A stretch of 40,206 nt of DNA from Clostridiales bacterium GWF2_38_85 (GTDB taxonomy: Bacteria; Bacillota; Clostridia; Oscillospirales; CAG-382): positions 1 through 40,206 of the forward strand of contig MGOY01000005.1 of NCBI GenBank assembly GCA_001797275.1, given 5' to 3'. How positions within the stretch are numbered: position 1 is the stretch's first letter; every line of letters starts with the position of its first letter. The notes below the pieces were generated by a model, which was not told the origin of the DNA, made no database searches, and worked only from the letters and a program-made list of their open reading frames with translations. The position numbers and the translations under genes are program-made. Below, piece by piece: positions 23,448 to 31,441 of the stretch.

Positions 23448-24032
23448 ATGAATAACAACTTTTTTGCTATGATGTTCAGAATGAAATACATTAACCGCTG
23501 GGGTTTAATGCGTTCGAATATAATAGAGAATTTATCGATGCATTCTATGGAAACAGCTCTTATTGCTCATGCTCTCGCTGAAATAGGTAATAATTATTTT
23601 GACAAAAATTATAACAGTGAAAAAATTGCAATAAAAGCACTATTTCATGATGCTCCCGAAATACTGACCGGTGACCTTGCAACGCCGGTAAAGAATCATA
23701 GCCAGGCCATGAGAGATGCATATAAGATTGTTGAGAACGCAGCTCTTGATAGATTTATTGAACTTGTTCCAGAAAAAATGAGAGATTCGTATGCTGAGTT
23801 GTTTGAGCTTACTCACGACGAGAAGTTGTTGATAAAAGCTGCAGATAAACTTTGTGCATACATAAAATGTATCGAAGAAACGCAGAGCGGTAATAAAGAA
23901 TTTTCATCTGCAATGGAAAGTTTGCGAAAAGCACTTGACACAATGCAGCTTGATGAGTTAAAATATTTTATCGATAATTTTCTTGATGGCTTTTACCTGC
24001 CACTTGATACATTAAGGTCTATTGACCAATAG
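23448..24032 (+). CDS. HD-domain 5'-deoxynucleotidase, YfbR-like
   Basis: 194 residues, like E. coli YfbR (199). HD-domain metal ligands: His in SMHSMETA, the HD pair in ALFHDAPEILTGDLATPVK, and a distal Asp in KAADKLCAYIKC. The N-terminal MKYINRWGLMR matches the YfbR segment carrying the substrate-reading Arg-Trp. YfbR dephosphorylates dNMPs, a nucleotide salvage or pool-cleansing role. AAGGAAA lies upstream of the ATG. The following gene starts 17 nt downstream, likely in one operon. Confidence 0.88.
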   Translation: MNNNFFAMMFRMKYINRWGLMRSNIIENLSMHSMETALIAHALAEIGNNYFDKNYNSEKIAIKALFHDAPEILTGDLATPVKNHSQAMRDAYKIVENAALDRFIELVPEKMRDSYAELFELTHDEKLLIKAADKLCAYIKCIEETQSGNKEFSSAMESLRKALDTMQLDELKYFIDNFLDGFYLPLDTLRSIDQ

Positions 24033-24048
24033 GAAGGGACAAATAATT

Positions 24049-24852
24049 ATGAAAATAGGACTTATTTCCGATTCTCTGCGTCTTGATTTCAAATCATCAG
24101 TAGAAAAGGCTGCATCTCTCGGGGTTACCGGCATACAAAAGTACTTAGTAAACGGTGAATTTGATCCATACAATATGACAAAAGCGAAGATTGTTGAAGT
24201 TAAGAATATTATGAATTCAACCGGTCTGGTTTTCTCAGCAATATGCGGTGATTTCGGTATTGATTTCGATAATGTCGAGCAAAAAGAATTTATAATTACA
24301 AAATCTAAAAAAATACTCGATATTGCAAAGGAACTTGATTGTAATATCGTAACCACACACATCGGTCATATTGAAGATGATGAAAGTAAACGTATGGAGC
24401 TTCTTCGTGCAACAGCTTCAGAGCTTGCGGTATATGCTGACAGCATCGGTTCATATTTTGCTGCTGAAACAGGCACGGAGAAGGCACCTGTACTTAAGAA
24501 GTTCCTTGATTCGCTCGGAGCAAAAGGTCTTCGTATTAATTATGACCCGGCAAACCTGGTTATGGTTGCTGGCGATGACCCTGTAAAGGGTGTTCACATA
24601 TTGAAGGATTACATTGTTCATACACATGCTAAAGATGGTATAAAGACAGGAGATAAAACATTTCTTGAGGTGCCGCTCGGAACCGGCGGTGTGGATTTTG
24701 ATGAGTATCTTAAAGCACTCAATACAATAGGTTATACAGGATATCTTACAATAGAACGCGAAGTCGGTGAAACACCTGCAGCTGATATTAAACTTGCATT
24801 TGACTTTCTTATTGAAAAGCTTACGAAATTGAATATTTCGTACGAAAAATAA
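24049..24852 (+). CDS. sugar phosphate isomerase/epimerase (xylose isomerase-like TIM barrel)
   Basis: 267 residues from ATG 24049 (GGAAGGG about 11 nt upstream). It belongs to the AP-endonuclease-2 TIM-barrel family: MKIGLISDSLRLDFKSSVEKA; ICGDFGIDF; NIVTTHIGHI (metal His); AAETGTEK (metal Glu); INYDPANLVM (Asp); HTHAKDG (His); YLTIEREVGETP (final Glu). These metal ligands are all present, so it is probably active. Members isomerise or epimerise sugars or cleave inosose; the substrate here is not evident. The neighbour is a nucleotidase, giving no pathway hint. Confidence 0.9.
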   Translation: MKIGLISDSLRLDFKSSVEKAASLGVTGIQKYLVNGEFDPYNMTKAKIVEVKNIMNSTGLVFSAICGDFGIDFDNVEQKEFIITKSKKILDIAKELDCNIVTTHIGHIEDDESKRMELLRATASELAVYADSIGSYFAAETGTEKAPVLKKFLDSLGAKGLRINYDPANLVMVAGDDPVKGVHILKDYIVHTHAKDGIKTGDKTFLEVPLGTGGVDFDEYLKALNTIGYTGYLTIEREVGETPAADIKLAFDFLIEKLTKLNISYEK

Positions 24853-24863
24853 TTATAATTAAT

Positions 24864-24884
24864 TCGGGAGCATTTTGCTCCCGA
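24864..24884 (+). terminator. hairpin terminator
   Basis: A perfect 9-bp GC-rich stem (TCGGGAGCA / TGCTCCCGA) with a TTT loop, 12 nt past the stop at 24852. The downstream T-run is weak (TAACCTTAT). Confidence 0.75.
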
Positions 24885-24967
24885 TAACCTTATCTATATT
24901 TTGATGTAATGTTTAATAATGACGGAAAGTAATTAGGTTGAACAAAATTAAATTGAAGGGAGGGCGT

Positions 24968-25033
24968 ATGTGTTGCAACAATTTTTTCATGCTTCTATGT
25001 ATGCGAAATTGCATGCAGCATCATGCTGCTTGA
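24968..25033 (+). CDS. 21-residue Cys-rich leader peptide of pncB
   Basis: ATG 24968 has the strongest ribosome site of the region, GGGAGGG, a few nt upstream. Its 21 codons (MCCNNFFMLLCMRNCMQHHA, then A) end at TGA 25031-25033, one base before the pncB ATG (TGA-A-ATG). It contains four Cys, four further Met-type residues and a His pair. pncB has no ribosome site of its own, so its translation probably depends on this ORF. A hairpin GCAGCA-TCA-TGCTGC (25015-25029) covers the last codons. Confidence 0.6.
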   Translation: MCCNNFFMLLCMRNCMQHHAA

Positions 25034-25034
25034 A

Positions 25035-26456
25035 ATGAATAAAGCGTTAATTTGTGATTATAACAATTTAATAATGGCAAATGCTTATTATAAAAGCGGA
25101 AAATATAGTGAAAAAGCATATTTTGATGCTTTTTTCAGACGAGTTCCGGATGGTGGAGGTTATATAATTTTTTCTGGTCTCGAGAGTATTATTGATTTTG
25201 TCAAGAAAATGAAATTTGATGAAACTGCTATAAAACAGCTCAAACAAATCGGCGATTTTGATTTTGAATTTCTGAATTATCTTCGAAAATTTAAATTTTC
25301 AGGGGATATATATGCTGTTCCCGAAGGTACACCTGTGTTTCCGAACGAGCCGGTTATTACAGTATATGCACCGATAATTGAAGCATTGTTGCTTGAAACC
25401 TATATTCTTATCTCAATAAACCACCAGTCATCTATATCAACAAAAGCAAGCAGAATTACAAGAGCAGCTGATGGAAGGCATATAATTGACTTCTCTGCAA
25501 GAAAATCTCATGGTATCCATGCAGCATACAACGGTGCAAGGGCAGCGTATATCGGAGGGTTTAACACAACAAACAATACTCTTGCCATTGTGGATTCCGG
25601 AATACCGCATACAGGTCATATGTCTCATTCCTGGGTCCAGATGTTCGATAATGAATACGAGGCGTTTAAGAAATACTGTGAATTATGCCCCGAAACTCCC
25701 GAACTTCTTGTTGACACATACAATGTACTGACAAGCGGTATTCCAAATGCCATAAAAGTAATAACAGAGTATCTTATTCCTCAAGGCAAAAATAATTATT
25801 CAATCAGACTTGATTCAGGTGATATAACATACCTATCAAAAAAGGCACGAAAGTTGCTCGACGATGCGGGATTATACGAATGTAAAATAACAGCATCAAA
25901 CCAGCTTGATGAATATATCATAAGAGACATACTCTTGCAGGGCGCGAAGATTGATAACTTTATTGTCGGTGAGCATTTGACAAAAATAAACAAGGACAGC
26001 TCTATGGGAGCAGTTTATAAGCTTGTTGCGGTTGAGAAAAACAATGAGATTGTTCCAAAAATAAAGAGAAGCGAAAATGCTTCAAAAATACCTAATCCTC
26101 ATTACAAAAAATTTTATCGTCTGTTCGATAACGAAAGCAGTAAAGCTATAGCGGATCTGCTTTGTGTATATGACGAAGCAATAAATCCGAATAATCCTTT
26201 GGTTATATTTGATTCAGATTTTACCTGGAAGCAGAAAACATTGGTTGATTTTACAACCGTAGATATGCAAAAGACAATATTTAAAGAAGGGAAGTGCATC
26301 TATAAAACACCTGATGCATCTGAAATCCGTGAATATTGCAAGGAACAAACAGAATTGTTGTGGGATGAGGTCAAAAGATTTGAAAATCCTCATAATTATT
26401 ATATAGATTTATCGAGAAGATTATGGAACATTAAAAATGCATTGTTAAAAATGTAA
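25035..26456 (+). CDS. pncB: nicotinate phosphoribosyltransferase
   Basis: 473 residues from ATG 25035. It makes nicotinate mononucleotide from nicotinate and PRPP (ATP-stimulated) in NAD salvage. Landmarks: DYNNLIMANAYYKSG (family TD.Y.LTMA..Y), FDAFFRRVPDGGGYIIF, PEGTPVFPNEP, DFSARKSHG (the R/K-rich active site with the His that is phosphorylated), GGFNTTNN, GIPHTGHMSHSW, VDTYN, SIRLDSGD and ITASNQLDEY. An in-frame ATG at 25023 adds four residues but has no site either; translation is probably coupled to the leader ORF. Confidence 0.94.
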   Translation: MNKALICDYNNLIMANAYYKSGKYSEKAYFDAFFRRVPDGGGYIIFSGLESIIDFVKKMKFDETAIKQLKQIGDFDFEFLNYLRKFKFSGDIYAVPEGTPVFPNEPVITVYAPIIEALLLETYILISINHQSSISTKASRITRAADGRHIIDFSARKSHGIHAAYNGARAAYIGGFNTTNNTLAIVDSGIPHTGHMSHSWVQMFDNEYEAFKKYCELCPETPELLVDTYNVLTSGIPNAIKVITEYLIPQGKNNYSIRLDSGDITYLSKKARKLLDDAGLYECKITASNQLDEYIIRDILLQGAKIDNFIVGEHLTKINKDSSMGAVYKLVAVEKNNEIVPKIKRSENASKIPNPHYKKFYRLFDNESSKAIADLLCVYDEAINPNNPLVIFDSDFTWKQKTLVDFTTVDMQKTIFKEGKCIYKTPDASEIREYCKEQTELLWDEVKRFENPHNYYIDLSRRLWNIKNALLKM

Positions 26457-26607
26457 AAATATCAAGTTACATTTTAATAAATTGTAAAATATTCAAAATT
26501 CAAAAAATAGTGTAACAAAATGTCGTTATTTCAGGTATTATAGGTATAAATACTTATTGAAAATAATGTAAATCAACTGAATATACACTAATGACAGGAT
26601 TTTGATT

Positions 26608-26751
26608 ATGAAAATTAATGAAGCTACACGTTTGAAAATTACAATTATATTAATTTGTGTAATAACAATTATGTTAACTTTGCTTTATAGAGCTGTATTC
26701 GGAGCAGATTACATTAAAACAGTTATTGAACACATATTGAGATTGAGATGA
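26608..26751 (+). CDS. 47-residue single-TM protein
   Basis: ATG 26608 is preceded by ACAGGATTTTG (AGGA about 8 nt upstream) and opens 47 codons to TGA 26749-26751. The product has a polar start (MKINEATRLK), one helix (about 11-27, ITIILICVITIMLTLLY) and a short outer tail (RAVFGADYIKTVIEHILRLR). I know no family. The stop codon lies in the left arm of the long hairpin at 26747-26784. The gap after pncB (26457-26607) is AT-rich with no other clear feature. Confidence 0.55.
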   Translation: MKINEATRLKITIILICVITIMLTLLYRAVFGADYIKTVIEHILRLR

Positions 26752-26784
26752 TAGAAGCCCACCTTCCGGTGGGCTTCTATCATC
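26747..26784. terminator. 17-bp perfect hairpin between convergent genes
   Basis: GATGATAGAAGCCCACC / GGTGGGCTTCTATCATC with a TTCC loop. It is very stable and sits between converging genes, but there is no T-run on either side, so it may act as a 3' stability hairpin or factor-assisted terminator. Confidence 0.65.
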
Positions 26785-26806
26785 TAATAAAATATAATTA
26801 CATAAA

Positions 26807-28222
26807 TTATCGAGACAATATTATAAGGTCTTCTCCTGATAGGGTCATATTTTTCGTAGTAGCTATTTGATTTCCGGATGTTGAATTACGGGTATAATCA
26901 AGAACAAACAATTTATCATTCAGCAGGTTGACATAAAATCCCCATGAATAACCTTCATACACCTGTAAATCATTATTACCGTTGAAGTCAACTGAATGAA
27001 TCCAGTATTTGTATGCATATAAATCATAATCAAAATTCAGATCATATTCGGTATAATAAATATGGTCCTTATATGAGTTTATCGATCCGATTGTATTACC
27101 TCCGGCAGCTCTGATTTCTTTAATATCACTACCGTCGATATTCATTGTTTTTATATTGCCACTTGAATTACCATAAATAATTTTGCCATTACCAATGATG
27201 AACTTATCAATTGTTTCAGTTGAAACAACAGCAGTATTTGTACCGTCAGGATTTGCTTTATATAAAGTTTGCGAATTGATAATATAATATAATGTATCAT
27301 TAAAAATAATAAAATAAGATATATTGCCGGAAACTATCACAGTTTCATTTGAACCGTCAAGTTCGCATCGATAAATGTAGGATTCCGTCGAATTCACCGA
27401 AGATTTTCTGATATAATATAACCATTGGTTATAAATATTCATCCCGTAGCAATAACCTGTATTTAATGACTGAAGCTCGGAACCGTCTGTTCTCATCCTA
27501 AATAGATTATATGTTCCATCAATTAATTGGCCTTGATTTCCGGAAAAATACAACCAACTGTCCTTTACAACAAGCGACCACCCGAATCCGTCAAATATAG
27601 GAGTGCAGGTTACACCATTACCGGATGTTTTGTAAATATGAGTGTATTGGTTTTCATCAAATGTTGAATAATATTGATTCTGTCCGTCATCAAAGTAATA
27701 TTGACCGCTCATAATATTACCGAGGTCATCAGTGTTGACACCCTTTGAAACTATTGACGATTTTATAATAATATTTCCATCTGATACATTACTGTTATCG
27801 TCAGTATTTTGCAATATATTTACAGTGAGAAAATAATCTCCGCCAATTAATATTACAGTTAAGGCTAATGAAACAACTGATATAGCTCCATTCTTTTTGG
27901 TAAACATAGTAATTAAAGCAGAGAAAATTAATATTATAATTAAAGCAATAATCCATGTGATAGTTTTAACATTAAAAAAATAGAATAATCCGGCTGTGAT
28001 CAAAGCAATAATCAGCATTCCTATTAGACCGATAATAAACATGTTATTCTTTTTTTGTGGTAAAATATAGTTTTGTTGGTTTGGTACTTGCTGTTGATAA
28101 ATTTGTTGTGGAGGTAGTTGATCTTTTTGATTGATTTTACTAAAATCAGGATTTAAATTTCCGCAAAATAGGCAGTATTTTATATCATCCTCGATTCTCT
28201 TTCCGCACGATGGGCAAAACAT
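26807..28222 (-). CDS. zinc-ribbon, membrane, DUF5050-type propeller protein
   Basis: 471 residues. N-terminal zinc ribbon CPSCGKRI...CLFCG, then a Gln-rich linker (QIYQQQVPNQQNYILPQ), three or four hydrophobic helices (about 60-150), then an extracellular region of repeated blocks such as NLFRMRTDGSELQSL, YIYRCELDGSNET, TLYKANPDGTNTA, IKTMNIDGSDIKE and WIHSVDFNGNNDL. Such x[YF]x(3)xDG[ST] repeats are the DUF5050/prolow-density-receptor-like beta-propeller type. Function unknown; surface sensing or binding is plausible. GAAAGGAG precedes the ATG, and a promoter lies at 28295-28323. Confidence 0.88.
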   Translation of the reverse strand: MFCPSCGKRIEDDIKYCLFCGNLNPDFSKINQKDQLPPQQIYQQQVPNQQNYILPQKKNNMFIIGLIGMLIIALITAGLFYFFNVKTITWIIALIIILIFSALITMFTKKNGAISVVSLALTVILIGGDYFLTVNILQNTDDNSNVSDGNIIIKSSIVSKGVNTDDLGNIMSGQYYFDDGQNQYYSTFDENQYTHIYKTSGNGVTCTPIFDGFGWSLVVKDSWLYFSGNQGQLIDGTYNLFRMRTDGSELQSLNTGYCYGMNIYNQWLYYIRKSSVNSTESYIYRCELDGSNETVIVSGNISYFIIFNDTLYYIINSQTLYKANPDGTNTAVVSTETIDKFIIGNGKIIYGNSSGNIKTMNIDGSDIKEIRAAGGNTIGSINSYKDHIYYTEYDLNFDYDLYAYKYWIHSVDFNGNNDLQVYEGYSWGFYVNLLNDKLFVLDYTRNSTSGNQIATTKNMTLSGEDLIILSR

Positions 28223-28294
28223 AATAATGCTCCTTTCGAAAAATATTAATAAAATAAGTAATATAATATTATAATATATTTATATTACATTAAT

Positions 28295-28323
28295 ATTCTA
28301 TCATCAGTAATCATAATTGTCAA
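28295..28323 (-). promoter_or_regulatory. promoter of the DUF5050 gene
   Basis: Minus strand TTGACA (28323-28318), 17-nt spacer, TAGAAT (28300-28295). Confidence 0.7.
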
Positions 28324-28337
28324 TCAAAATTTATACA

Positions 28338-28373
28338 AAACCTCCGGATGCAAGAATTTGCATCCGGAGGTTT
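28338..28373. terminator. intrinsic terminator of hpt
   Basis: A perfect 16-bp stem (AAACCTCCGGATGCAA / TTGCATCCGGAGGTTT) with a GAAT loop, 18 nt past the hpt stop; the minus strand continues TTTTGTATAAATTTT. Confidence 0.92.
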
Positions 28374-28390
28374 AATCTTTTTATTATATT

Positions 28391-28936
28391 TTATATTGTG
28401 TAAACCTCAGTCTTAAGTACACCTATATATGGTAAGTTTCTGTAATCCTCGTTGTAATCTAGACCATAACCGACAACAAATTCATCAGGTATAGAAAACC
28501 CGCGGTATTTTAAATTTACATTTGCTTTTCTTCTGGAAGGTTTATCGAGCAGTGTACAAATTTCGATACTTTTTGGATTGCGTGTATTAAGAACTTCAGT
28601 AAGATAGCTGAGTGTGACGCCGCTGTCAAGGATATCTTCTATTATAAGAACATCAATATTTTCAATTGGTGATCGTAAATCCATTAAAATTCTAACTTGA
28701 CCGGAACTCTTTGTTGATGCACCGTATGATGATACACACATAAAGTCAATTTTTACATTCATATTAATAGCACGCATTAAATCAGACATAAATACCATTG
28801 AACCTTTTAGCACACCGACAAGAAGAAGATCTTTTCCTTTGTAATCCTCGTTAATTCTTTTTCCCAGTTCATTGACTTTATTTTTTATATCTTCCTCCGA
28901 AATAAGTATTGCATCTATATTATTATTCATTTCCAT
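28391..28936 (-). CDS. hpt: hypoxanthine phosphoribosyltransferase
   Basis: 181 residues from ATG 28936 (AGGAGG 7 nt upstream), typical for bacterial HPRT. It converts hypoxanthine or guanine plus PRPP to IMP or GMP. Motifs: LLLVGVLKGSMVFMSDLMR, the flexible-loop SSYGASTKSSGQV, the PRPP-binding VLIIEDILDSGVTL (usual E-D-I-[IV]-D-[ST]-G), and KANVNLKYRGFSIPDEFVVGY plus DYNEDYRNLPYIGV at the base-binding end. Stands alone with its own promoter and terminator rather than next to tilS-ftsH as in Bacillus. Confidence 0.96.
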   Translation of the reverse strand: MEMNNNIDAILISEEDIKNKVNELGKRINEDYKGKDLLLVGVLKGSMVFMSDLMRAINMNVKIDFMCVSSYGASTKSSGQVRILMDLRSPIENIDVLIIEDILDSGVTLSYLTEVLNTRNPKSIEICTLLDKPSRRKANVNLKYRGFSIPDEFVVGYGLDYNEDYRNLPYIGVLKTEVYTI

Positions 28937-28970
28937 AAATTTGCCTCCTAAACCATACAAATATAGGTGT

Positions 28971-28999
28971 AGTATAACATAAAGAGAAAAAGTTATCAA
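28971..28999 (-). promoter_or_regulatory. promoter of hpt
   Basis: Minus strand TTGATA (28999-28994), 17-nt spacer, TATACT (28976-28971), about 35 nt before the hpt start. Confidence 0.7.
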
Positions 29000-29110
29000 T
29001 ATAATTTCTTAAGTTATTTCTTATAGCTTTGTATGAATTATCGATTAAATCACAAAAATAAATTATTTATATGTTTAAAATGCTAAAATATAAAAATTTA
29101 ATAAATTTCC

Positions 29111-29138
29111 TTGCAAATTGACCGTTTTAGTGTATAAT
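29111..29138 (+). promoter_or_regulatory. promoter of the decarboxylase operon
   Basis: TTGCAA (29111-29116), 16-nt spacer, TATAAT (29133-29138). The leader to ATG 29223 is about 78 nt. A second TATAAT (29144-29149) lies 20 nt after TTGACC (29118-29123) and is a weaker alternative. Confidence 0.6.
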
Positions 29139-29222
29139 ATATTTATAATGGGTTGTAATGGGGATTTTTATTGCTTTAAAAATTACTATTCGAATTACTC
29201 ATACGAATTGGAGGTTAAATAT

Positions 29223-30587
29223 ATGATCAATGAAAAAAACAGTGCAATCAATAAATTGAACGCTCTGTTTGATCAAGGTACTTTTGCCGAACTCAACGAA
29301 TTAATAGTCAGACCTGGCAGCGATGAGCTTGAAGGTGTAGTTTGTGGCTATGGTGCAGTTGAAGGCAGATTGGTTTATGCTTTTGCTAATGATTTTTCTC
29401 GTTTAAAGGGTGCTGTAGACAGTACACATATCAGAAAAATTTTGAATCTGTATGAATTAGCGGAAAAAAACGGCTCTCCTATCGTTGCGGTCCTGAATAG
29501 CGCAGGTGCTTCTGTCCTTGAAGGTATTAGTCTACTTGATTCATATGGGAAATTATTTACAGCAGCATCAAGATTATCGGGTTTAGTCCCTCAGATTTCT
29601 ATTATTGAGGGTGTATGTAGCGGATCTCTTGCGATATTTGCATCATGTGCTGATTTTATTATAACTGCTGGAAAAAATTCAACTCTTTCTTATGCTCCTT
29701 TATCAGTATTAAAAGAAAATGGTTCTGTTGATAAAGAAAACGATTTTGCAGCGGGTAAGGGTTCAGCAACAATAAAATGTGCTGATATTGAAAGTGCTTT
29801 TATATCAGCGAAGAAATTGTTAAATATTATACCGTCAAATTATGAAGAACAGATTGAACTTGCCTGCGAAGATATAAACCGTACAGCATTAATCAATGAG
29901 ACAAGCTCTGTCAATGAAATCGTCGCACAAATATCAGACGCAGAAAATACAGTTGAGCTATATTCAGAATATGGCAAGGACGTATATACGGTACTTGCTA
30001 CAATAAATGGAAGACCAACTGGGATTATCGCACCAAATGCAGCATTAACAGCAAGCGGTCTTGATAAAGCTTCGAGACTGGTCAAGTTCTGTGATGCATT
30101 CTCGATTCAAATTTTATTGATTGTCAACAGTGAAGGTTTTGATACAGCAAGTGAAGTAAATGGTGCCGATATTGCTCGTGTAGCTGGAATCTTTGCTTCT
30201 GAAATTGCACTTGCGTCAGTTCCGGTTGTAACTCTCGTCAGCGGAAAGGCTTACGGTGCGGTATTCACATTATTTGCATCAAAATCTGCAGCAGCTGATC
30301 TTGTATATGCATTACCATATGCAACTATCAGTGTAATGCCAACTGAAAGTGCAGTTGAATTTCTCATGAATGATAAGTTGGCAGCTTCTAAAGAACCGGT
30401 AAAGACAAGAGAAGAACTTGTTAATCAGTGGAATAAAAATAACGCAAATCCTATTGCTGCAGCAAAGCTCGGATTGATTGATAATGTTATTAATCCTGAA
30501 GAGACAACAAAAATAGTTGCTTCTGCTTTTGAGATGATGAGTAATAAAAGGGTTGTTCTTATACCAAAAAAACGCAGTGGTAAATAA
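29223..30587 (+). CDS. divergent acyl-CoA-type carboxyltransferase subunit (MmdA/PccB-like)
   Basis: 454 residues from ATG 29223 (GGAGG 8 nt upstream), shorter than the usual 510 of MmdA/PccB/12S subunits. Two crotonase-fold halves remain: INKLNALFDQGTFAEL at the start, NSAGASVLEG (family DSGGAR.QEG), EGVCSGSLAIFASCADFII (family G.CAGGA.YSPA..DF), and in the second half VSGKAYGAVFTLFASK (family RKAYGGAY.VM.SK), SVMPTESAVE. Several glycines of the oxyanion loops are replaced and the DTPGFLPG-type segment is absent, so activity may be altered or lost. It heads an operon with OadG, biotin carrier, beta pump and a second carboxyltransferase. Confidence 0.8.
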   Translation: MINEKNSAINKLNALFDQGTFAELNELIVRPGSDELEGVVCGYGAVEGRLVYAFANDFSRLKGAVDSTHIRKILNLYELAEKNGSPIVAVLNSAGASVLEGISLLDSYGKLFTAASRLSGLVPQISIIEGVCSGSLAIFASCADFIITAGKNSTLSYAPLSVLKENGSVDKENDFAAGKGSATIKCADIESAFISAKKLLNIIPSNYEEQIELACEDINRTALINETSSVNEIVAQISDAENTVELYSEYGKDVYTVLATINGRPTGIIAPNAALTASGLDKASRLVKFCDAFSIQILLIVNSEGFDTASEVNGADIARVAGIFASEIALASVPVVTLVSGKAYGAVFTLFASKSAAADLVYALPYATISVMPTESAVEFLMNDKLAASKEPVKTREELVNQWNKNNANPIAAAKLGLIDNVINPEETTKIVASAFEMMSNKRVVLIPKKRSGK

Positions 30588-30599
30588 GGAGGTTCTAAT

Positions 30600-30992
30600 A
30601 TGACAAGTGTAGCAGAAAACAGTCTTGTAGAAATGATAAATAATTCACCACTCGGACCAAAGCTTTTAAATGGTTTCATGATAGCAATATCGGGTATTCT
30701 TGTTGTGTTCACGATTCTTATCATTATAATGGCAATAACTTCTCTTTTGAAATTTTTGTTTTATAAAAATAATAAACCGGCAGCAGCAAAGGTTGAATTA
30801 CTAAAACAAGATGCAGCAGCAAACGAATCTAAGGTTGAAGAGGCAGTTAATGCTGACGAGAACGTATTAATAGCAGTTATAACAGCTGCGATTCAAGCTT
30901 CAAGAGACGATGGAGCAAAACATATTACTGAACATGGGTTCAGAGTTGTGTCTTTCAAACGTGCTAATAAAGCATGGAAAAAATCAAATTAG
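30600..30992 (+). CDS. oadG: OadG family decarboxylase gamma/delta subunit
   Basis: 130 residues. One N-terminal membrane helix (about 26-51, MIAISGILVVFTILIIIMAI), then a flexible Ala/Lys-rich stretch (PAAAKVELLKQDAAANE), then a small C-terminal domain (ENVLIAVITAAIQASRDDG... HGFRVVSFKRANKAWKKSN) typical of OadG/MmdD-like proteins in Clostridia. It links the soluble carboxyltransferase and biotin carrier to the membrane pump. AAGGAGG precedes the ATG; 12 nt after the first gene. Confidence 0.88.
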   Translation: MTSVAENSLVEMINNSPLGPKLLNGFMIAISGILVVFTILIIIMAITSLLKFLFYKNNKPAAAKVELLKQDAAANESKVEEAVNADENVLIAVITAAIQASRDDGAKHITEHGFRVVSFKRANKAWKKSN

Positions 30993-31009
30993 TATAAGGA
31001 GTTAATAAA

Positions 31010-31402
31010 ATGAAAAAATATATTATCACAGTAAATGGTATAGCATATGAAGTAGAAGTTGAAGAAGTCGGCAATGAAGCCGCTGTAGCTACTCCAACAG
31101 CACCTGCAGTTACCGCTGCACCCAAGGCACCGGCAGCTCCTGCAGCCTCTGCAGCCCCTAAGGTTGTTTCCAAAACAGTCGCTCCTACATATGGAACAAA
31201 AATTAACGCTCCACTTCCGGGCACTATCCTTAAGATTCCTGTTACAAGTGGTCAGACAGTTAAAGCAGGAGACATTCTCTGTATACTTGAAGCAATGAAG
31301 ATGGAAAATGAAATATTAGCTCCTGTTGGTGGCAAAGTCAGCATTCAGGCAAGTCAGGGTGCTACTGTAAATAGTGGAGATTTATTGTTTGTTATCGAAT
31401 AA
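31010..31402 (+). CDS. biotin carrier protein (MmdC/1.3S type)
   Basis: 130 residues. A short N-terminal segment (MKKYIITVNGIAYEVEVEEV), a Pro/Ala-rich hinge (about 27-60), then a biotinyl domain: INAPLPGTILKIPV, DILCILEAMKMENEI, VSIQASQGATVNSGDLL. The biotinylated residue is Lys97 in EAMKMEN. It carries CO2 from the carboxyltransferase(s) to the beta subunit. Separate from the carboxyltransferase, as in methylmalonyl-CoA decarboxylase and transcarboxylase, and unlike fused OadA. Confidence 0.95.
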   Translation: MKKYIITVNGIAYEVEVEEVGNEAAVATPTAPAVTAAPKAPAAPAASAAPKVVSKTVAPTYGTKINAPLPGTILKIPVTSGQTVKAGDILCILEAMKMENEILAPVGGKVSIQASQGATVNSGDLLFVIE

Positions 31403-31441
31403 GAGGTGTTTGTCAATTTTAAAATGTAAGGGCGTGTTTAT

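Noticed and set aside
25023-25034. ATG four codons upstream for pncB
   Set aside because: It lies inside the leader ORF and its hairpin, and adds residues not seen at the family start.
30964-31224. Ala-rich 86-codon ORF antisense to the biotin carrier
   Set aside because: It is the shadow of the carrier's Pro/Ala-rich hinge on the other strand, with no ribosome site.
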